Positions 25,410-36,638 of a stretch of 64,000 nt of DNA are shown in pieces. The position numbers were made by a program, and so were the translations under genes. How positions within the stretch are numbered: position 1 is the stretch's first letter; each line of letters starts with the position of its first letter. A model generated the notes under the pieces. That model was not told where the DNA came from, did no database searches, and saw nothing but the letters and a program-made list of their open reading frames with translations. This DNA comes from Lamellibrachia columna. Lineage: Eukaryota; Annelida; Polychaeta; Sabellida; Siboglinidae. The DNA lies in contig OY759269.1 of the NCBI GenBank assembly GCA_963662155.1, positions 19,068,864-19,132,863 on the forward strand, in the 5' to 3' direction.

Positions 25410-25840
25410 TTATGTAATTATTGTAATTGATTACATGGCAATGTTTGTAATGTTTGTAATTGCAATTCCTTCTTTGTCGTAATTGTAACTGATTTAGTTC
25501 GTGTAATTACAACAATTGCATCAATTACGATTAATTACAGTATTTATTTCATATAAGAGACGTTACCAGGCATAAGGTATCAAAGTACTATCGCACACAT
25601 TTTATTAGTCGTATACAAAATATATCAATTCGCCAACACCACGCCATGCAATTAACAAATACTCAATAAACGTTTTGAATAAACAATTATTGGTCACGTA
25701 TACCGCTTATGTATTTGTAATCGCAATTCAAACGGTGTAATAGTAGTATTGATTGAACACTTTGCAAGTGTAAATGAAACTAAAAAAGTACTTATAGCTG
25801 TAATGGATTTGATTTGCGTAATTGGAACGAGCCATGTTGG
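25410..25840. repeat. AT-rich region with TAATTACA/TGTAATTG motifs
   Basis: Many copies of GTAATTG, TAATTAC and their complements occur, especially at 25,410-25,540 and 25,700-25,840. This clustering is common inside non-autonomous hAT-like elements, but I could not find bounding inverted repeats. Confidence 0.4.
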
Positions 25841-26180
25841 TTCCTGGCGTCGTGCATCAAAATATGAATACTTAAACTCATACTTAAACTAAAACGTGAA
25901 TATATGATGATCATAGCAGACAAATAGTTAATTATGTCGTAGGCCTACGTGTTATTATTATTGTTAGTAGTGGCATTAGTATTATGTTATTTCTTGCTGA
26001 ATGCCTCGTTTCTATGAACATGCACGCAAGCGACCACGATCATTTATGGGCAACTCTCACTCGTCAGTCAGTTCATGTTGAGGTTTCCCCGCCTGATCAC
26101 TTGCTCATTTCTTTATCTAAAATAGCATTATTACATACCTTCGGCTTTGTCTCGACAAGTTCTTTCAGGTAATATATACA

Positions 26181-26628
26181 TTTCCTATAGTCGTATGCCA
26201 ATGAAGGGTCCATTTCCTATAGTCGTATGCCAATGAAGGGTCCATTTCCTATAGTCGTATGCCAATGAAGGGTCCATTTCCTATAGTCGTATGCCAATGA
26301 AGGGTCCATTTCCTATAGTCGTATGCCAATGAAGGGTCCATTTCCTATAGTCGTATGCCAATGAAGGGTCCATTTCCTATAGTCGTATGCCAATGAAGGG
26401 TCCATTTCCTATAGTCGTATGCCAATGAAGGGTCCATTTCCTATAGTCGTATGCCAATGAAGGGTCCATTTCCTATAGTCGTATGCCAATGAAGGGTCCA
26501 TTTCCTATAGTCGTATGCCAATGAAGGGTCCATTTCCTATAGTCGTATGCCAATGAAGGGTCCATTTCCTATAGTCGTATGCCAATGAAGGGTCCATTTC
26601 CTATAGTCGTATGCCAATGAAGGGTCCA
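26181..26628. repeat. Perfect minisatellite, 14 x 32 bp
   Basis: A 32-bp unit, starting TTTCCTATAGTCG and ending GAAGGGTCCA, is repeated exactly 14 times (448 bp) with no variant that I can find. It begins right after a TA-rich stretch and ends before CTTCTCTTTAATG. Confidence 0.97.
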
Positions 26629-26639
26629 CTTCTCTTTAA

Positions 26640-28560
26640 TGTGTGAAACAACCAAAATAAGCTTTCCCAAAAATATTTTTCATTTTAGAAAGCTATTATT
26701 TTTCATTCGCTAATGATAATTCAACATTTGATGTGTATTATGTTAAAGTCAACTTTCCAATGTGTGTCACAAACAATGACACAGGCCCCAACCAAAACTT
26801 ATTTTGTTTGCTAATTAACCCATTTTATTGTTACGCCCGATACCAAGCTCCCGCACCAATATTTCAATACTACAAATTAATGATTTTCCAAAATTAACTT
26901 TGTTTAGAAAGCAGAGTATAATCAAATTTATGACGAATGTATTATTTCATAGTAGTTATTTGAATAAGTGCCTTTCCTTTTGATATTTGTGCTGTCCAAC
27001 AAATTGTCTAAAACTCTAATTGGTTACGCCCGGTACCAACTTTGTTAGTTGAGATAAAATTAATTAAAGTAATTACTTCAAAATGTATTAATACGGAAAT
27101 AACAATAATTGTTGTATATATATATGATAGCTTTCTCATGAGATGCTACAAATAATACAGATTATGTTAGCGACCCAGGAAGTACACGCTGAATATGTAT
27201 TTTATCGGATTAAAGTTTAACAGAGATTGGAGAACATAAAAAAATTATGAAATGAAATGAAAATATAAGGAAATGTTTTCTAAGGAATATATTCCACGGA
27301 AAAGTGTTTGACACAACGAACAAACTCACAAAGAATCAATACGCCGTGATACAAGAGATCAGTGGCAACCTTAATGAGGACATATGTACTGTGCAAACGA
27401 ACTGTGTACAAAGAAATTGTGTGAAGCAACATTAAAGAAATCCAGTCTGCCTAGATGTCAACAAAAACACCACTTTTACACTGCATCCACACGTAGAACA
27501 CTACACGATGAATGTTTAGAATAAAAATCCTTTAACTGCTTATCGGTATCTTGGAATGACGTTCTCGTTGCAAAGGGCCAAATGGACGCGTGGTCATAGC
27601 ACCGAGTAGACAACTCCAGGAATGTGCGCAATGTGATGGTGAAAGGGCCCTCCCACTATACAAGGGATAGTTCCTGTTATAAATGCTGTTGCCGTGATGC
27701 TAACATCAATACATTTCTAGGAAATTATAATAAATGGGTGAAGATGACAACAAAATGTTAAACATATTGGAACTTGCAACCCCAGACATGCACTTGTGGA
27801 CGTAGTCGAGGACGTGGGTGTGGACGTGGTCGACGACGTGGGTGTGGGCGCAAAGAAACTAATCACACGTAGTCAAAATGTGTAACATAGCGTGTAGTAC
27901 AAATATATATTGCTGTCCTGCACAGTGTGACATATATAGAATACATATATACTTTGTTTTAAAGATAGTTGCTACGCCCGGTACCAAACTACGATGTTTA
28001 TTGTTCACTATCTTTGGATTATATTATCTATAAAACATCCCTTAGAAGTGCTCTATGGGAAAAGGTTATTTTAAAATTGTGTTCTAATCTAATTACCAGT
28101 TTGTATATACAACGGTACTGTGCATGCATGAGCAGTTTCAACTCACATTCAGGGAACAAAGTCTCATTTTATAAATCGATAGATGTTCCCCACACTGTTT
28201 TTGGTATAACACGAAGAAGAACATAATAACTGTCTAGTGCCACTATTAAAATTCAATTCCAGCATTTATTTATATTTCTTTAGGGTGTTAAAACGAAGTC
28301 GGCCCCTTGGTACCTGGTGTAACAGTAGAGGGTAACATTCCTGACATGCGCCGCCTGCCACTTAGTGAGTTTTCGGACTTAAGCAAAGAAACCTCAGAAT
28401 TTAAATGCTTAGGCTATGTATGTTATCGGATTAAAGTTTAGCAGAGATTGAAGAACATGAAAAATGGCCTTCCCCAAGCCAACTGTCAGACAAATTTGGA
28501 GAATGGCCCTTATATGGCAATGTCTTTTACCCACGTCTAGCGATACTATATAACGGTAAG
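26640..28560. other. AT-rich spacer with a repeated CCCGGTACCAA motif
   Basis: ACGCCCGATACCAA (26,834), ACGCCCGGTACCAA (27,033 and 27,972) and an inverted relative TTGGTACCTGGTGT (28,306) occur. TATCGGATTAAAGTTTA with its following bases is also doubled (27,203 and 28,424). They may be ends of small transposons. No gene seen. Confidence 0.4.
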
Positions 28561-28834
28561 ACGAAGCAGCGGATTTGTATAAACTAATATGGCGGCGACT
28601 GTGATAGCGTCATCAGGTGTGTTGTCGAGAGTTAGTCCAACGTTCTCTGTCCAGGAATCAGGTCCCTCTAAAGTTCCGAACAGCTTGCGGTGTTATTGTT
28701 TTGTTTCGTGCACTTTAAAATGTCTGACTCTCTCATGTCTACGCTGCATGCATTTAATTCGACAGGCAGTGAAGTCGATCACGTGACCGCATGGTCAACA
28801 AGATGACACCCGAGGAGCCACTGGCGTTGTTAAC

Positions 28835-28890
28835 GCGATAACGTTAATACGCGATAACGAGATAACGCGATAACGCGATAAGGTTAATAC
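28835..28890. repeat. CGCGATAA short tandem repeat
   Basis: Imperfect repeats of ACGCGATA and GTTAATACGC. Confidence 0.8.
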
Positions 28891-29846
28891 GCCATTATTA
28901 ATATGTACGTTATAAAGGGACTGCATGACGATCTTGATTTTCAATGGTGTACTTATCGACTGTTTTAAGGGACTTTGCGACACTGAATATAATTTATTAG
29001 TATTTATAACATCTATGTAGGTTAAATAATAAAAACCATTCAAAAACGTCCACTATGTTTACAAACATTTATCTCCAATAATTATGGTTAAAGTTCTGTG
29101 TTTTTCTAACAAATCCATGGTGGCGTATTGATACTTATTTTCTACAAAGTTGTGAATTTCCAAGATATATGATTGTATTACAGCGCCGCGCCGTAAACGG
29201 TTACGCGATTTAAAAAATAGTATCCTGGTAGTGCTATAGTACTTCACCAAGCGGCGCTGCAACGGTGGTCGTATTTTTCATGCAACCGGCATTAAAAAAA
29301 AATAGTACCCGAACACTGACCCTTTAATGTGCTTTGTGCAAATGTGTAATTATTGATAATTGTGAACGGCCTAGGTTAGCCAATGACAATCGTTGTACAT
29401 TCTCTTTGAAGGAACTATACGGTTAGAATCATTCGTAGTTTAACAATATTGCACATCACTGAGTAAACTCAATTTACCGAATAAATATCCTCAAAACGTG
29501 CAGAATGCAAGGCGTGATATAAATTAAAATTAGATAAACTAAAACTTATTTTCCATTAGAATTACAGCTGCCTTGGTTAAAATTCAAATTGATGAAAATG
29601 GAAATGCGAAAGAAATGTGTTCGGTGTATTTTTGTATTCTGACCGCAAAGGCATATAATCATATTTCACTACGCAGAATAGTTATACGCGAAAGTATCGA
29701 ATTGTAAAATGCATTTCACCGTGCTGCGTGTTCCCTTGTTACTTATACTCCAAATGGTCGTGTGAGTGGGTGGATGGGTGTATGGGTGGATGGGTTAGAT
29801 GAGTGGGTGGATTACGATACATTTTTGGACTAGATATTAGACTAGA

Positions 29847-29870
29847 CGCGGCCCAACCAGTTGGGCCGCG
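29847..29870. other. Perfect GC-rich hairpin
   Basis: The 11-base arm CGCGGCCCAAC is followed by CA and its exact complement. It stands out in AT-rich DNA. No gene adjoins it. Confidence 0.8.
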
Positions 29871-29879
29871 GAGTTCCAA

Positions 29880-32250
29880 CCTCAAAATATTGACTGTCGC
29901 ATCTCAATTAGGTATAACAGGCGATGTCAATCGCAATGTTCATTAATTAATCATGTTTATTTCCAGACCATGCCGTCTGGCTATCAAGCCTGGTATCGGT
30001 CTGACATAAACTGACTGAACCGTTATTGTTTGTATTTATGTAACATACGCCAATATTTAATTACAACTTACAGTTTTGAAATAGTTCGCAACAATAAGAA
30101 CCACCAATGTGTTTAACAGCGTAAATAAAAAAGAGACTTAAAAAAAGATACTTAAAAAGAGACTTACCTCACGCGTTAAAACAAGCAGCGTTTTACAATT
30201 TGATGCGTTGCTCTTCACGTTCATATACTAAGACTAATAGATAAACTTATGGGCTGGCCAGGAATTGACGACGTTGTTCCCGGCTCTTCGTTGGCAGCTC
30301 GATGCAAACACGTTTATATGCAGACTCCAGTTCGTCGCTATGGAAGCAGGCAGGTGAGATCGGAACGAACCATCGCGAGGGGTGACAGGTTGGTATGCAG
30401 GTGCCATCGACGCAGCGCCGCTGCAGGAAATCACCGCTCAAATGATCTTTTACGTGTGGCTGCACAAGCGCACTGCATAGTGTTTTGCTATGTGTAATGG
30501 CAACGAGTGCATAGAATGCATGCAGTGAATGATAAACATAAATTGTTTAGGTTCATCTAAAAACTGGAGCAGTCAAGGTAAAATAATATATGTAATATAT
30601 AATATCAGAGGAACTGTTAAAAGAACATGGCCAGAAAATGTGTCAACACTTGTAAAATAATATAAGTAAAATAATGTATAAATAAAAGCCGTTCATTAGC
30701 CTTCCTGGTCAGAAAAACTCGGCAAAATACCGTTCATTACGATAGACAGCCAATTATATCAATTAGTGTTTGTAGTTGTTGAGAAGTTCATTTGCTGTAT
30801 GATACCGAACTGTATAGATGACAACACACCTATTACGTTTAACCCAGTTGAACATATTGCTTAGCGGTTTGTGTTGTATTCCTCGCTACACCATTGAACA
30901 ATTCCATTTTCCGCATTTAGTACTTTTGCTCAGCATGCAGCATAGCTACAGTCCCTCGAGCCACGGCCCCGTCAACACCAAGTCCCGTGGAGTTGTACAC
31001 ATCTGCCGGTGTTTATCCAGCAAAAAAAGATCGATCGAATTTGCCCAATATCTAGACTAAATTCCCATAAGTCGCTGCATATACACATACCGAGTTTATT
31101 GCTAGCTTCTTGTACGTTTGGTGTCTTGCACAGTGCGCTGTTTCGGTGACATGTGCGTTGTAATAATCCAGTCGATTTGCAGTAGGACTCACGCATACGG
31201 TGAGTTGTAATCTTTAAATCTACACTCGCTGACGTTTATATCAATTTGTAGTAAGTTTGCAGTTAGATGTTAATTCAAAACGGCTTCGATCTGCAGTGGG
31301 AGTAATTAGCTACATATCATTGTTGTTTTCCCCATTGAAAGCAATGCAAAAAAAGTCAAGCAATTAATACTACGTAAATAAAATTATTATGTAATATTAA
31401 AAGTATGCATTGGCTTCCTGTCCGATATCTATCAGGCACTTTCATCTTCCCGGTTTTGAAACAAACATTGTAATTATGGATCACTCGGTTGCAGCACCAA
31501 CTCTTGAGAACTCACTCCTGTTAGCGTTACATCAGCATGGAATATAATACAATTTTTTCGCCATCACCTGAAGGCCTGTCTCTGTAACCTTAGCTCTTCG
31601 GCGTATTCATCTATATGTTAACAACTTTAATATCGTGTACTGATTTGAGACTGCTTAACCATTTGTTGCAATAGACGTCGTCGCATTGTATTGTATAATG
31701 TAGTTGCACGGGGTGCGGGCTGCTTAGAAACCATAAGCATTAGTCCTAGGCGCATCACGGGTTGGGTGGATCCTTTGGACCGTTGGCAGTACGCGCAGTA
31801 GCAGCGCGGAGTGATCTAGCAACCTTGGACATGTTGCCACTGGGCTCAATAGAGGCTGATCTAGGATACGTGGAAGTGTTGGTACTAGGCGCAATAAGGA
31901 CGGCGACCGACCAAGTATCCATACAAGTGCTGGTACTAACAGGAACGGTATAAACGTTGTTCCTATGCACAACAAGGGTGGGATACGGGGAATATTTTGT
32001 TATTATAAGATATGTGTTATTATAACTTAATACGGGAGGAGAAATGTTCAGTAAGAGATGCCAGTGCCACGTCTCCAGAGAGTACGATTTGTGCATAGAT
32101 ATGTGTTCTCGCAACAAAATATGATAGTTTGTCCACGTACGTTGGGGATTTTTTTCAGGTCCTACTGGCAGCAAGAAATTTAAATATATTGTCGGTCCAC
32201 GCTTTGTAACACGATTGACCAAGATTGCCACACAAGGCGATAAGCTTCAG
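29880..32250. other. Spacer without recognised gene
   Basis: Only short ORFs with no domains. A degenerate repeat around 31,800-31,950 (TGGTACTAGGCGCAATA-like phrases) explains the opposing ORFs there. Confidence 0.4.
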
Positions 32251-32255
32251 TCTCC

Positions 32256-32460
32256 ACACGGCAAGTGGACAAAGGAGCCATTGGTTTATCGAAAGTCCAA
32301 CAATGTTTCATTTGTGTGTCGCCCGGCCTTATTAGATATATGTCAGTGTTACGTTTAAATATATTCACACGGTTACCATTAACACAATCAGTAGATAAAT
32401 GTGTCCCGTTCATTTATTTTCCTCCGGGGAAACGAGTACATTCGCCTATTCAATCTGCAC
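32256..32460. repeat. Dispersed repeat, related to 15,480-15,690
   Basis: GGCAAGTGGACAAAG, then CCAACAATGTTT, CAATCAGTAG and TTCATTTATT occur in the same order as at 15,480-15,650. A shorter relative is at 3,865-3,920. Family unknown. Confidence 0.6.
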
Positions 32461-32889
32461 TGTTCTTTTAATGAATTGATTACTTGCGCCTGCATAAATT
32501 TACATCGTATTTGTTGTAGTGTTAATGCATTTTTCTGAAGAGCAGATCCCGTGAGACCGCAAACATCACGAACACCGCATTGTGTTTACAAAGGTTTCCC
32601 TGTAAATACCACCTGTCATACGTGTTCGACGAACTCACTGTCCAGATGGTGACAAAATGGCAATCCTTTGTTGTGGTTCATTCACTGTGTTAATTTGCGC
32701 TATGCGGAATGTTTTATTAATTAAGCAATTCGCTGCGTCATGCGTTCGGCCTAGAAAATGTGCTAGATCATGTGATCACATTTAGCTTCTTTCACCTTTT
32801 AAAACAAATATTAGTTTGTCTTTGTCATTCATTTATTGGATCATTTTTCAATAAAACTGTAGTTGTGTTTTTCATATGCATAATTTAGC

Positions 32890-33066
32890 TCGGCGGTGAA
32901 ACAGCTAGGCCGCAGGAAAAGACGCAGACCGCAACTAAGATGGGAAGATTGTGTAAAGAGGGATGTGAGAAAGGCGAAGGAGGAAGACAAGGGGAGGGAG
33001 AAGGCTGCCGATATGGAGATGTGGAAAGGGATAACAGCCGGGCCTGTGCAGCAGTACAACAACTAG
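32890..33066 (+). pseudogene. LINE ORF2 C-terminal fragment
   Basis: It encodes 58 residues ending at a stop: RRPQLRWEDCVKRD, then KGREKAADMEMWKGITAG and VQQYNN. This is the typical basic C-terminus of a LINE ORF2 and belongs to the same family as the tails at 2,025 and 12,455. It lies 210 bp left of the Polinton. Confidence 0.7.
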
Positions 33067-33269
33067 CTGTTCTGTCGACGTCGCTACTGCGACTGGTCAC
33101 AAACAAATATTGTTATTAGTTAGTTTTGGGATCTGAAATAACCACAGACCTCTCTTGTGTGGACATTCGATGCGTTCAAATTGTTACATCCGACCAATTA
33201 GAAATTGGTCAGGGCTCAGTCTTTCGAGAGATCGTGACGATTGTCAAGTAAACAAGTTGGTGGCGTGTC

Positions 33270-33275
33270 GACGTG
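33270..33275. other. Target site duplication, left
   Basis: GACGTG immediately before the first Polinton base. The same six bases follow the last base at 50,888-50,893. Six bases is the known Polinton target-duplication size. Confidence 0.95.
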
Positions 33276-33490
33276 AGTAGTTAGCAGAGGTTTCTGAGAC
33301 CCCTTATCTAGGGCATCAAAAGATCAAAGTAAAAGGCCTCTAATATCGCCCACCGCTAATGAGTGCGCGCAGCCAATCAGAAAGCAGCACTAGACCTTTG
33401 AGCGCCCCCTGGCGGCGGCGGCGGCGGCTGAGCGTGGCGCGCATGCGCGTGCCGCGCCCCTAGCGACCGGAGGAGGAACGAACAGTGACC
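33276..33490. repeat. Polinton left terminal inverted repeat
   Basis: 215 bp, the reverse complement of 50,673-50,887. It contains a (GGC)6-like run and a palindromic GCGCGCATGCGCG-like core. Confidence 0.98.
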
Positions 33491-34114
33491 GGTGGTCATC
33501 TATGATGGACATAGGAACAAAGAAAATACACGTAATATCACCCACCCACCACCACCACCCACCCACCCACCCACCCACCCACCCACGACAACACGTGACC
33601 GTGACCTCGACGGAGTGACCAGTCCGAGTGGTTAGCTAATGACAACTGGACGTCCGAACGACTGGAGTTAACTGTAAGCCGAAGCGTTTATCCAGCTGTG
33701 AGCCATAGCGCGAGATCAAAGGACGCTAATCTGTACAATGTAGCAAGTGAGCTGAGTTAATAAGCGATAAACAGCAACTAAGTTGCAGTGACGACATTGA
33801 TGTGGGACCGCTGTATGTTATAGCCTGTTATATGTAGTGGACATAATACGTGATAAAATTAAAACCGATAAAGATAAGACGAATGTGTAAAAGTGAATAA
33901 ATAGTCGACATGCATGGCTACAATATAACCGCTGGACGAGGGAAATCGGACCGTTCGTTAAATAAAATGTAGCAGGACGAAAATGGACATAAAATATAAT
34001 ATAATATAATATAATGTGCCAACACGCAGTTGGAACAAGAACGCAATACAAGACGTGAATATGAGGTGATGCAAATTTAATAAAACGAAAAAGAACAAGT
34101 ACAAATATAAAAGC

Positions 34115-34154
<40 letters not shown>

Positions 34155-34164
34155 TATAATAAAG
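33491..34164. other. Polinton left non-coding region
   Basis: About 670 bp with a (CCCA)n tract (33,541-33,586), ATAAT repeats near 33,995 and a (TAG)n tract (34,119-34,155). No ORF of note. It separates the inverted repeat from the 3' end of the minus-strand gene. Confidence 0.7.
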
Positions 34165-34979
34165 TCAAGGGCATTGTTGAACAGTGTTAAATGCCGACAG
34201 CAACGACCTCCGGACGGCTCGAGCGGTCAATTTGCGAGCCAACGCAATTCGTAGCGATACAGAGCGACGACGCCGGAAGAGTGAAGGGAGATGGACGGGG
34301 CCGAGGTGAACGTGACTGAAAACGGATGTGGTCGATGGGGCGTGGATGAGCATCAACTCGTGCATCACCCGCTCCCATTTGGTCATATGAGCCCGGAAGG
34401 CCATCACCTCGACCTCGTGGGCTTCGGTGGCGGCGTCTATGGCGGCTATGTCGTCGTCCCACTCTCCGGCGTCGTCGAAGTCCTCGTCGGCAGCGTGAGC
34501 GTCGGTGACGGCTGCGTCGATGGCGATCAAGTCGTCATCCCAGGACTCTGGGGAGGCGGTCGAGGTGCGATATCCATCGCCGTACATAAACGCAATGTCA
34601 CTCATTACGTGGCGCCAACGACTGGCATGAAGACCGAAGGCCGACAGGAGACCGGCATCGTAGAGCGCCTCTCGGAACAGGACGGTCGCCTGGCAGCTTC
34701 GGCGTAGGGGGGCGTCCTCCATCAATTCGATGAGGACGCAGGCCCAGTTGAAACATGGAACGCTGTAATAAGTAAAGGACACAATAAGAGTCACAATATG
34801 CAAAGGCATAATTTAAAACAGGTATGAGCTATGGAGAGCTATGAAAGTAACAAAATAGAAATAAATAAATAAATAAATAAAAGAAATACTCACACAATAG
34901 CCTGTAATAGAGGTACCGCCTGCAGGAGTTCGGCGACGACGACGAACTCCATGCAATCGCGCAAGCCGAACACAGACAT
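34165..34979 (-). CDS. Spliced Polinton gene, unknown acidic/basic protein
   Basis: Two exons on the minus strand: 34,979-34,894 and 34,762-34,165, with a 131-bp intron (GTGAGT donor, TTATTACAG acceptor). The joined frame gives 227 residues and is open across the junction. The N-terminus (MSVFGLRDCMEF, then VVVAELLQAV) is hydrophobic. The middle is acidic (GEWDDDIAAIDA; a similar WDDDLIAIDA lies 30 residues earlier, so there is an internal repeat). The C-terminus is arginine-rich. A TATA box stands at 35,052-35,060, about 75 bp upstream of the ATG. An unspliced ORF with a different N-terminus also exists but would read through the intron. I do not recognise a family; an accessory or regulatory Polinton protein is a guess. 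Confidence 0.65.
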
Positions 34980-35051
34980 TATGCGTGTGTGTGCTAATAA
35001 CGATGTCGACGGCAATGGTGGTTGGTATGACGACACGACGAACCCAGACGT

Positions 35052-35060
35052 CTTATATAG
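35052..35060 (-). promoter_or_regulatory. TATA box of minus-strand gene
   Basis: CTATATAAG on the minus strand, about 73 bp before the ATG at 34,979. The same nonamer occurs at 35,888. Confidence 0.65.
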
Positions 35061-35113
35061 AGCATGCTAGAACCTGCGTCAGCCTAGGAACAATACCACA
35101 CTAATGAGAAAAC

Positions 35114-35151
35114 AGATAAGAGGCCGGCAGAAAAGAGATAAGCGGCCGGCA
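35114..35151. promoter_or_regulatory. Direct repeat in divergent promoter
   Basis: AGATAAGAGGCCGGCA (35,114-35,129) and AGATAAGCGGCCGGCA (35,136-35,151) are spaced 22 bp apart between two divergent genes. A protein-binding site is possible; this is inference only. Confidence 0.4.
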
Positions 35152-35276
35152 ACTGTCAGCTTACCAACACCTGGCATCCATCACGCAAGGAAAAAGCAGG
35201 GGGTTACGTACTCTACAGTGCTAGAACACCGCGTAGTTAAGACAGTAACTGTACATGTTAACGTCATAAAGTCATC

Positions 35277-36485
35277 ATGAACCAACCTATAAGGTTTAAA
35301 GGAGGTAAACAGTTCCTGTCCAATTTCTACGCCTGCAGGATACACGCCTGTAATAGAGAATTCACCAGTGTCGAAAGCGCGTATCAATGGCGGAAGTGCA
35401 TGCATCATGACGACATGCAGACGGCGCAAAGGATGCTGGCCACGCGCACGGGTCTACAGGCGAAACAGCTCAGCAAGTGCATACGAGAAAAGGAAATGTT
35501 ACGCGCAGAATGGAAGAGACAACGATATGGAATAATGTATGGATTAGTGACCGTTAAATATCGCGATCCAACCCTACGTAAACGACTGTTGGACACTGGG
35601 CATTCCCAGTTGCAGGAATGGGTCAAGAGTCGGGAAGGATACTGGGGTGCACTGACATACAGTGGTCAAGCCGGTCAGAACATGCTAGGACATATAACCA
35701 TGCTAGTACGCGAGGCCATACGATTACATCAGACTCCAGAGTACAGTCAGATGGCAGACATCCAGCGGCCGCATCACGCGATCGACCAAGGGTCGGACGC
35801 AGATACCAGACATGCAGCATCAGCATCGGCGTCACGCGCTCGACCAAGGGGCGACGATAAGAAAGCGCGCCACAGTCGGGGAGAGGACTATATAAGCCCG
35901 ACTCGGAGTGATCGAGGCATACAACCGCTCTCCGCTTCACAGACGACTTCAAAACCCTTCACGATCAGCACCAGCAGAGACATAGAAATGGCCGCCACCA
36001 CCGTCACCAAGACAACCAGCGACCAGGACGCCGAGATGATGACCACTCTGAGCCAACTCGAGAAGCAGGTAGGTAACGGTACCTATATAATAAGACGACC
36101 GTTAACCATAGTACAAGTCGCCGTTCAAGAGAAATATATCGTTTATCCATCATGTCAGCAGTGCAACAAACGGGTCATTCCCGAAAACAACGGGTATGTG
36201 TGTCCCATTCATCGATGGCAGCGGGGTGTAGTGTATCGGTTCGCCATGCGTGTCCTCCTACAAGACGCCATCGGCAGCGAAGTGTGGGGAACCATATTTA
36301 ACGACAAGGCTGTCCAGTTGCTAGGATACACGGGGAACGATTACATAAACATGACGTCAGATGCCGAGCGGTATGCAGCACTGGACATGCTGCGGGGGGC
36401 CCGAGTCATGGTGACCATTCGTAAACGTATGGCAGGACCGTACGTAAATTACACGGTGGCCAACATGGAAGTAGTCACAGTGTGA
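35277..36485 (+). CDS. NADAR (YbiA-like) domain plus RPA-like zinc OB-fold ORF
   Basis: 402 codons. Residues 1-150 match the NADAR/YbiA family: FLSNFYAC (13-20), SVESAYQWRK (31-40) and QAGQNMLGHITMLVRE (131-146). Members cleave N-glycosidic bonds of ADP-ribose-type or riboflavin-pathway compounds, and some remove ADP-ribose from guanine in nucleic acid. Residues 160-237 are low complexity. Residues 265-402 resemble the RPA1 C-terminal DNA-binding domain: YPSCQQC at 290-296, CPIH at 309-312 (a C2-CH zinc site at C293, C296, C309, H312), then an OB-fold with VYRFAMRVLLQDAIG and VWGTIFNDKAVQLLG. The second half probably binds single-stranded DNA during element replication. A TATA box inside the linker (35,888) and Met238 (35,988) suggest that the second half may also be made alone, or that this is two abutting genes in one frame. 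Confidence 0.75.
   Translation: MNQPIRFKGGKQFLSNFYACRIHACNREFTSVESAYQWRKCMHHDDMQTAQRMLATRTGLQAKQLSKCIREKEMLRAEWKRQRYGIMYGLVTVKYRDPTLRKRLLDTGHSQLQEWVKSREGYWGALTYSGQAGQNMLGHITMLVREAIRLHQTPEYSQMADIQRPHHAIDQGSDADTRHAASASASRARPRGDDKKARHSRGEDYISPTRSDRGIQPLSASQTTSKPFTISTSRDIEMAATTVTKTTSDQDAEMMTTLSQLEKQVGNGTYIIRRPLTIVQVAVQEKYIVYPSCQQCNKRVIPENNGYVCPIHRWQRGVVYRFAMRVLLQDAIGSEVWGTIFNDKAVQLLGYTGNDYINMTSDAERYAALDMLRGARVMVTIRKRMAGPYVNYTVANMEVVTV
35888..35896 (+). promoter_or_regulatory. Internal TATA box
   Basis: CTATATAAG, identical to the minus-strand box at 35,052-35,060, 92 bp upstream of an in-frame ATG (35,988) that starts the RPA-like part. It lies within the low-complexity linker of the preceding ORF. 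Confidence 0.5.
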
Positions 36486-36638
36486 ACCATTCCGTTGACA
36501 GACTGGCTCGATCGTCGCTGCGGCAGCCACTGCAGTGGCAACCGGAAGCGGCGATGACATCATCGACGGAGATGGACGCGCTAAGGTAATGCAATGGTTA
36601 CAGTCTAACAGCATTATAGCATTAGCAGTAGCGCTGAT

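Noticed and set aside
26181..26628. CRISPR array
   Set aside because: The 32-bp unit is contiguous with no spacers; it is a minisatellite in animal DNA.
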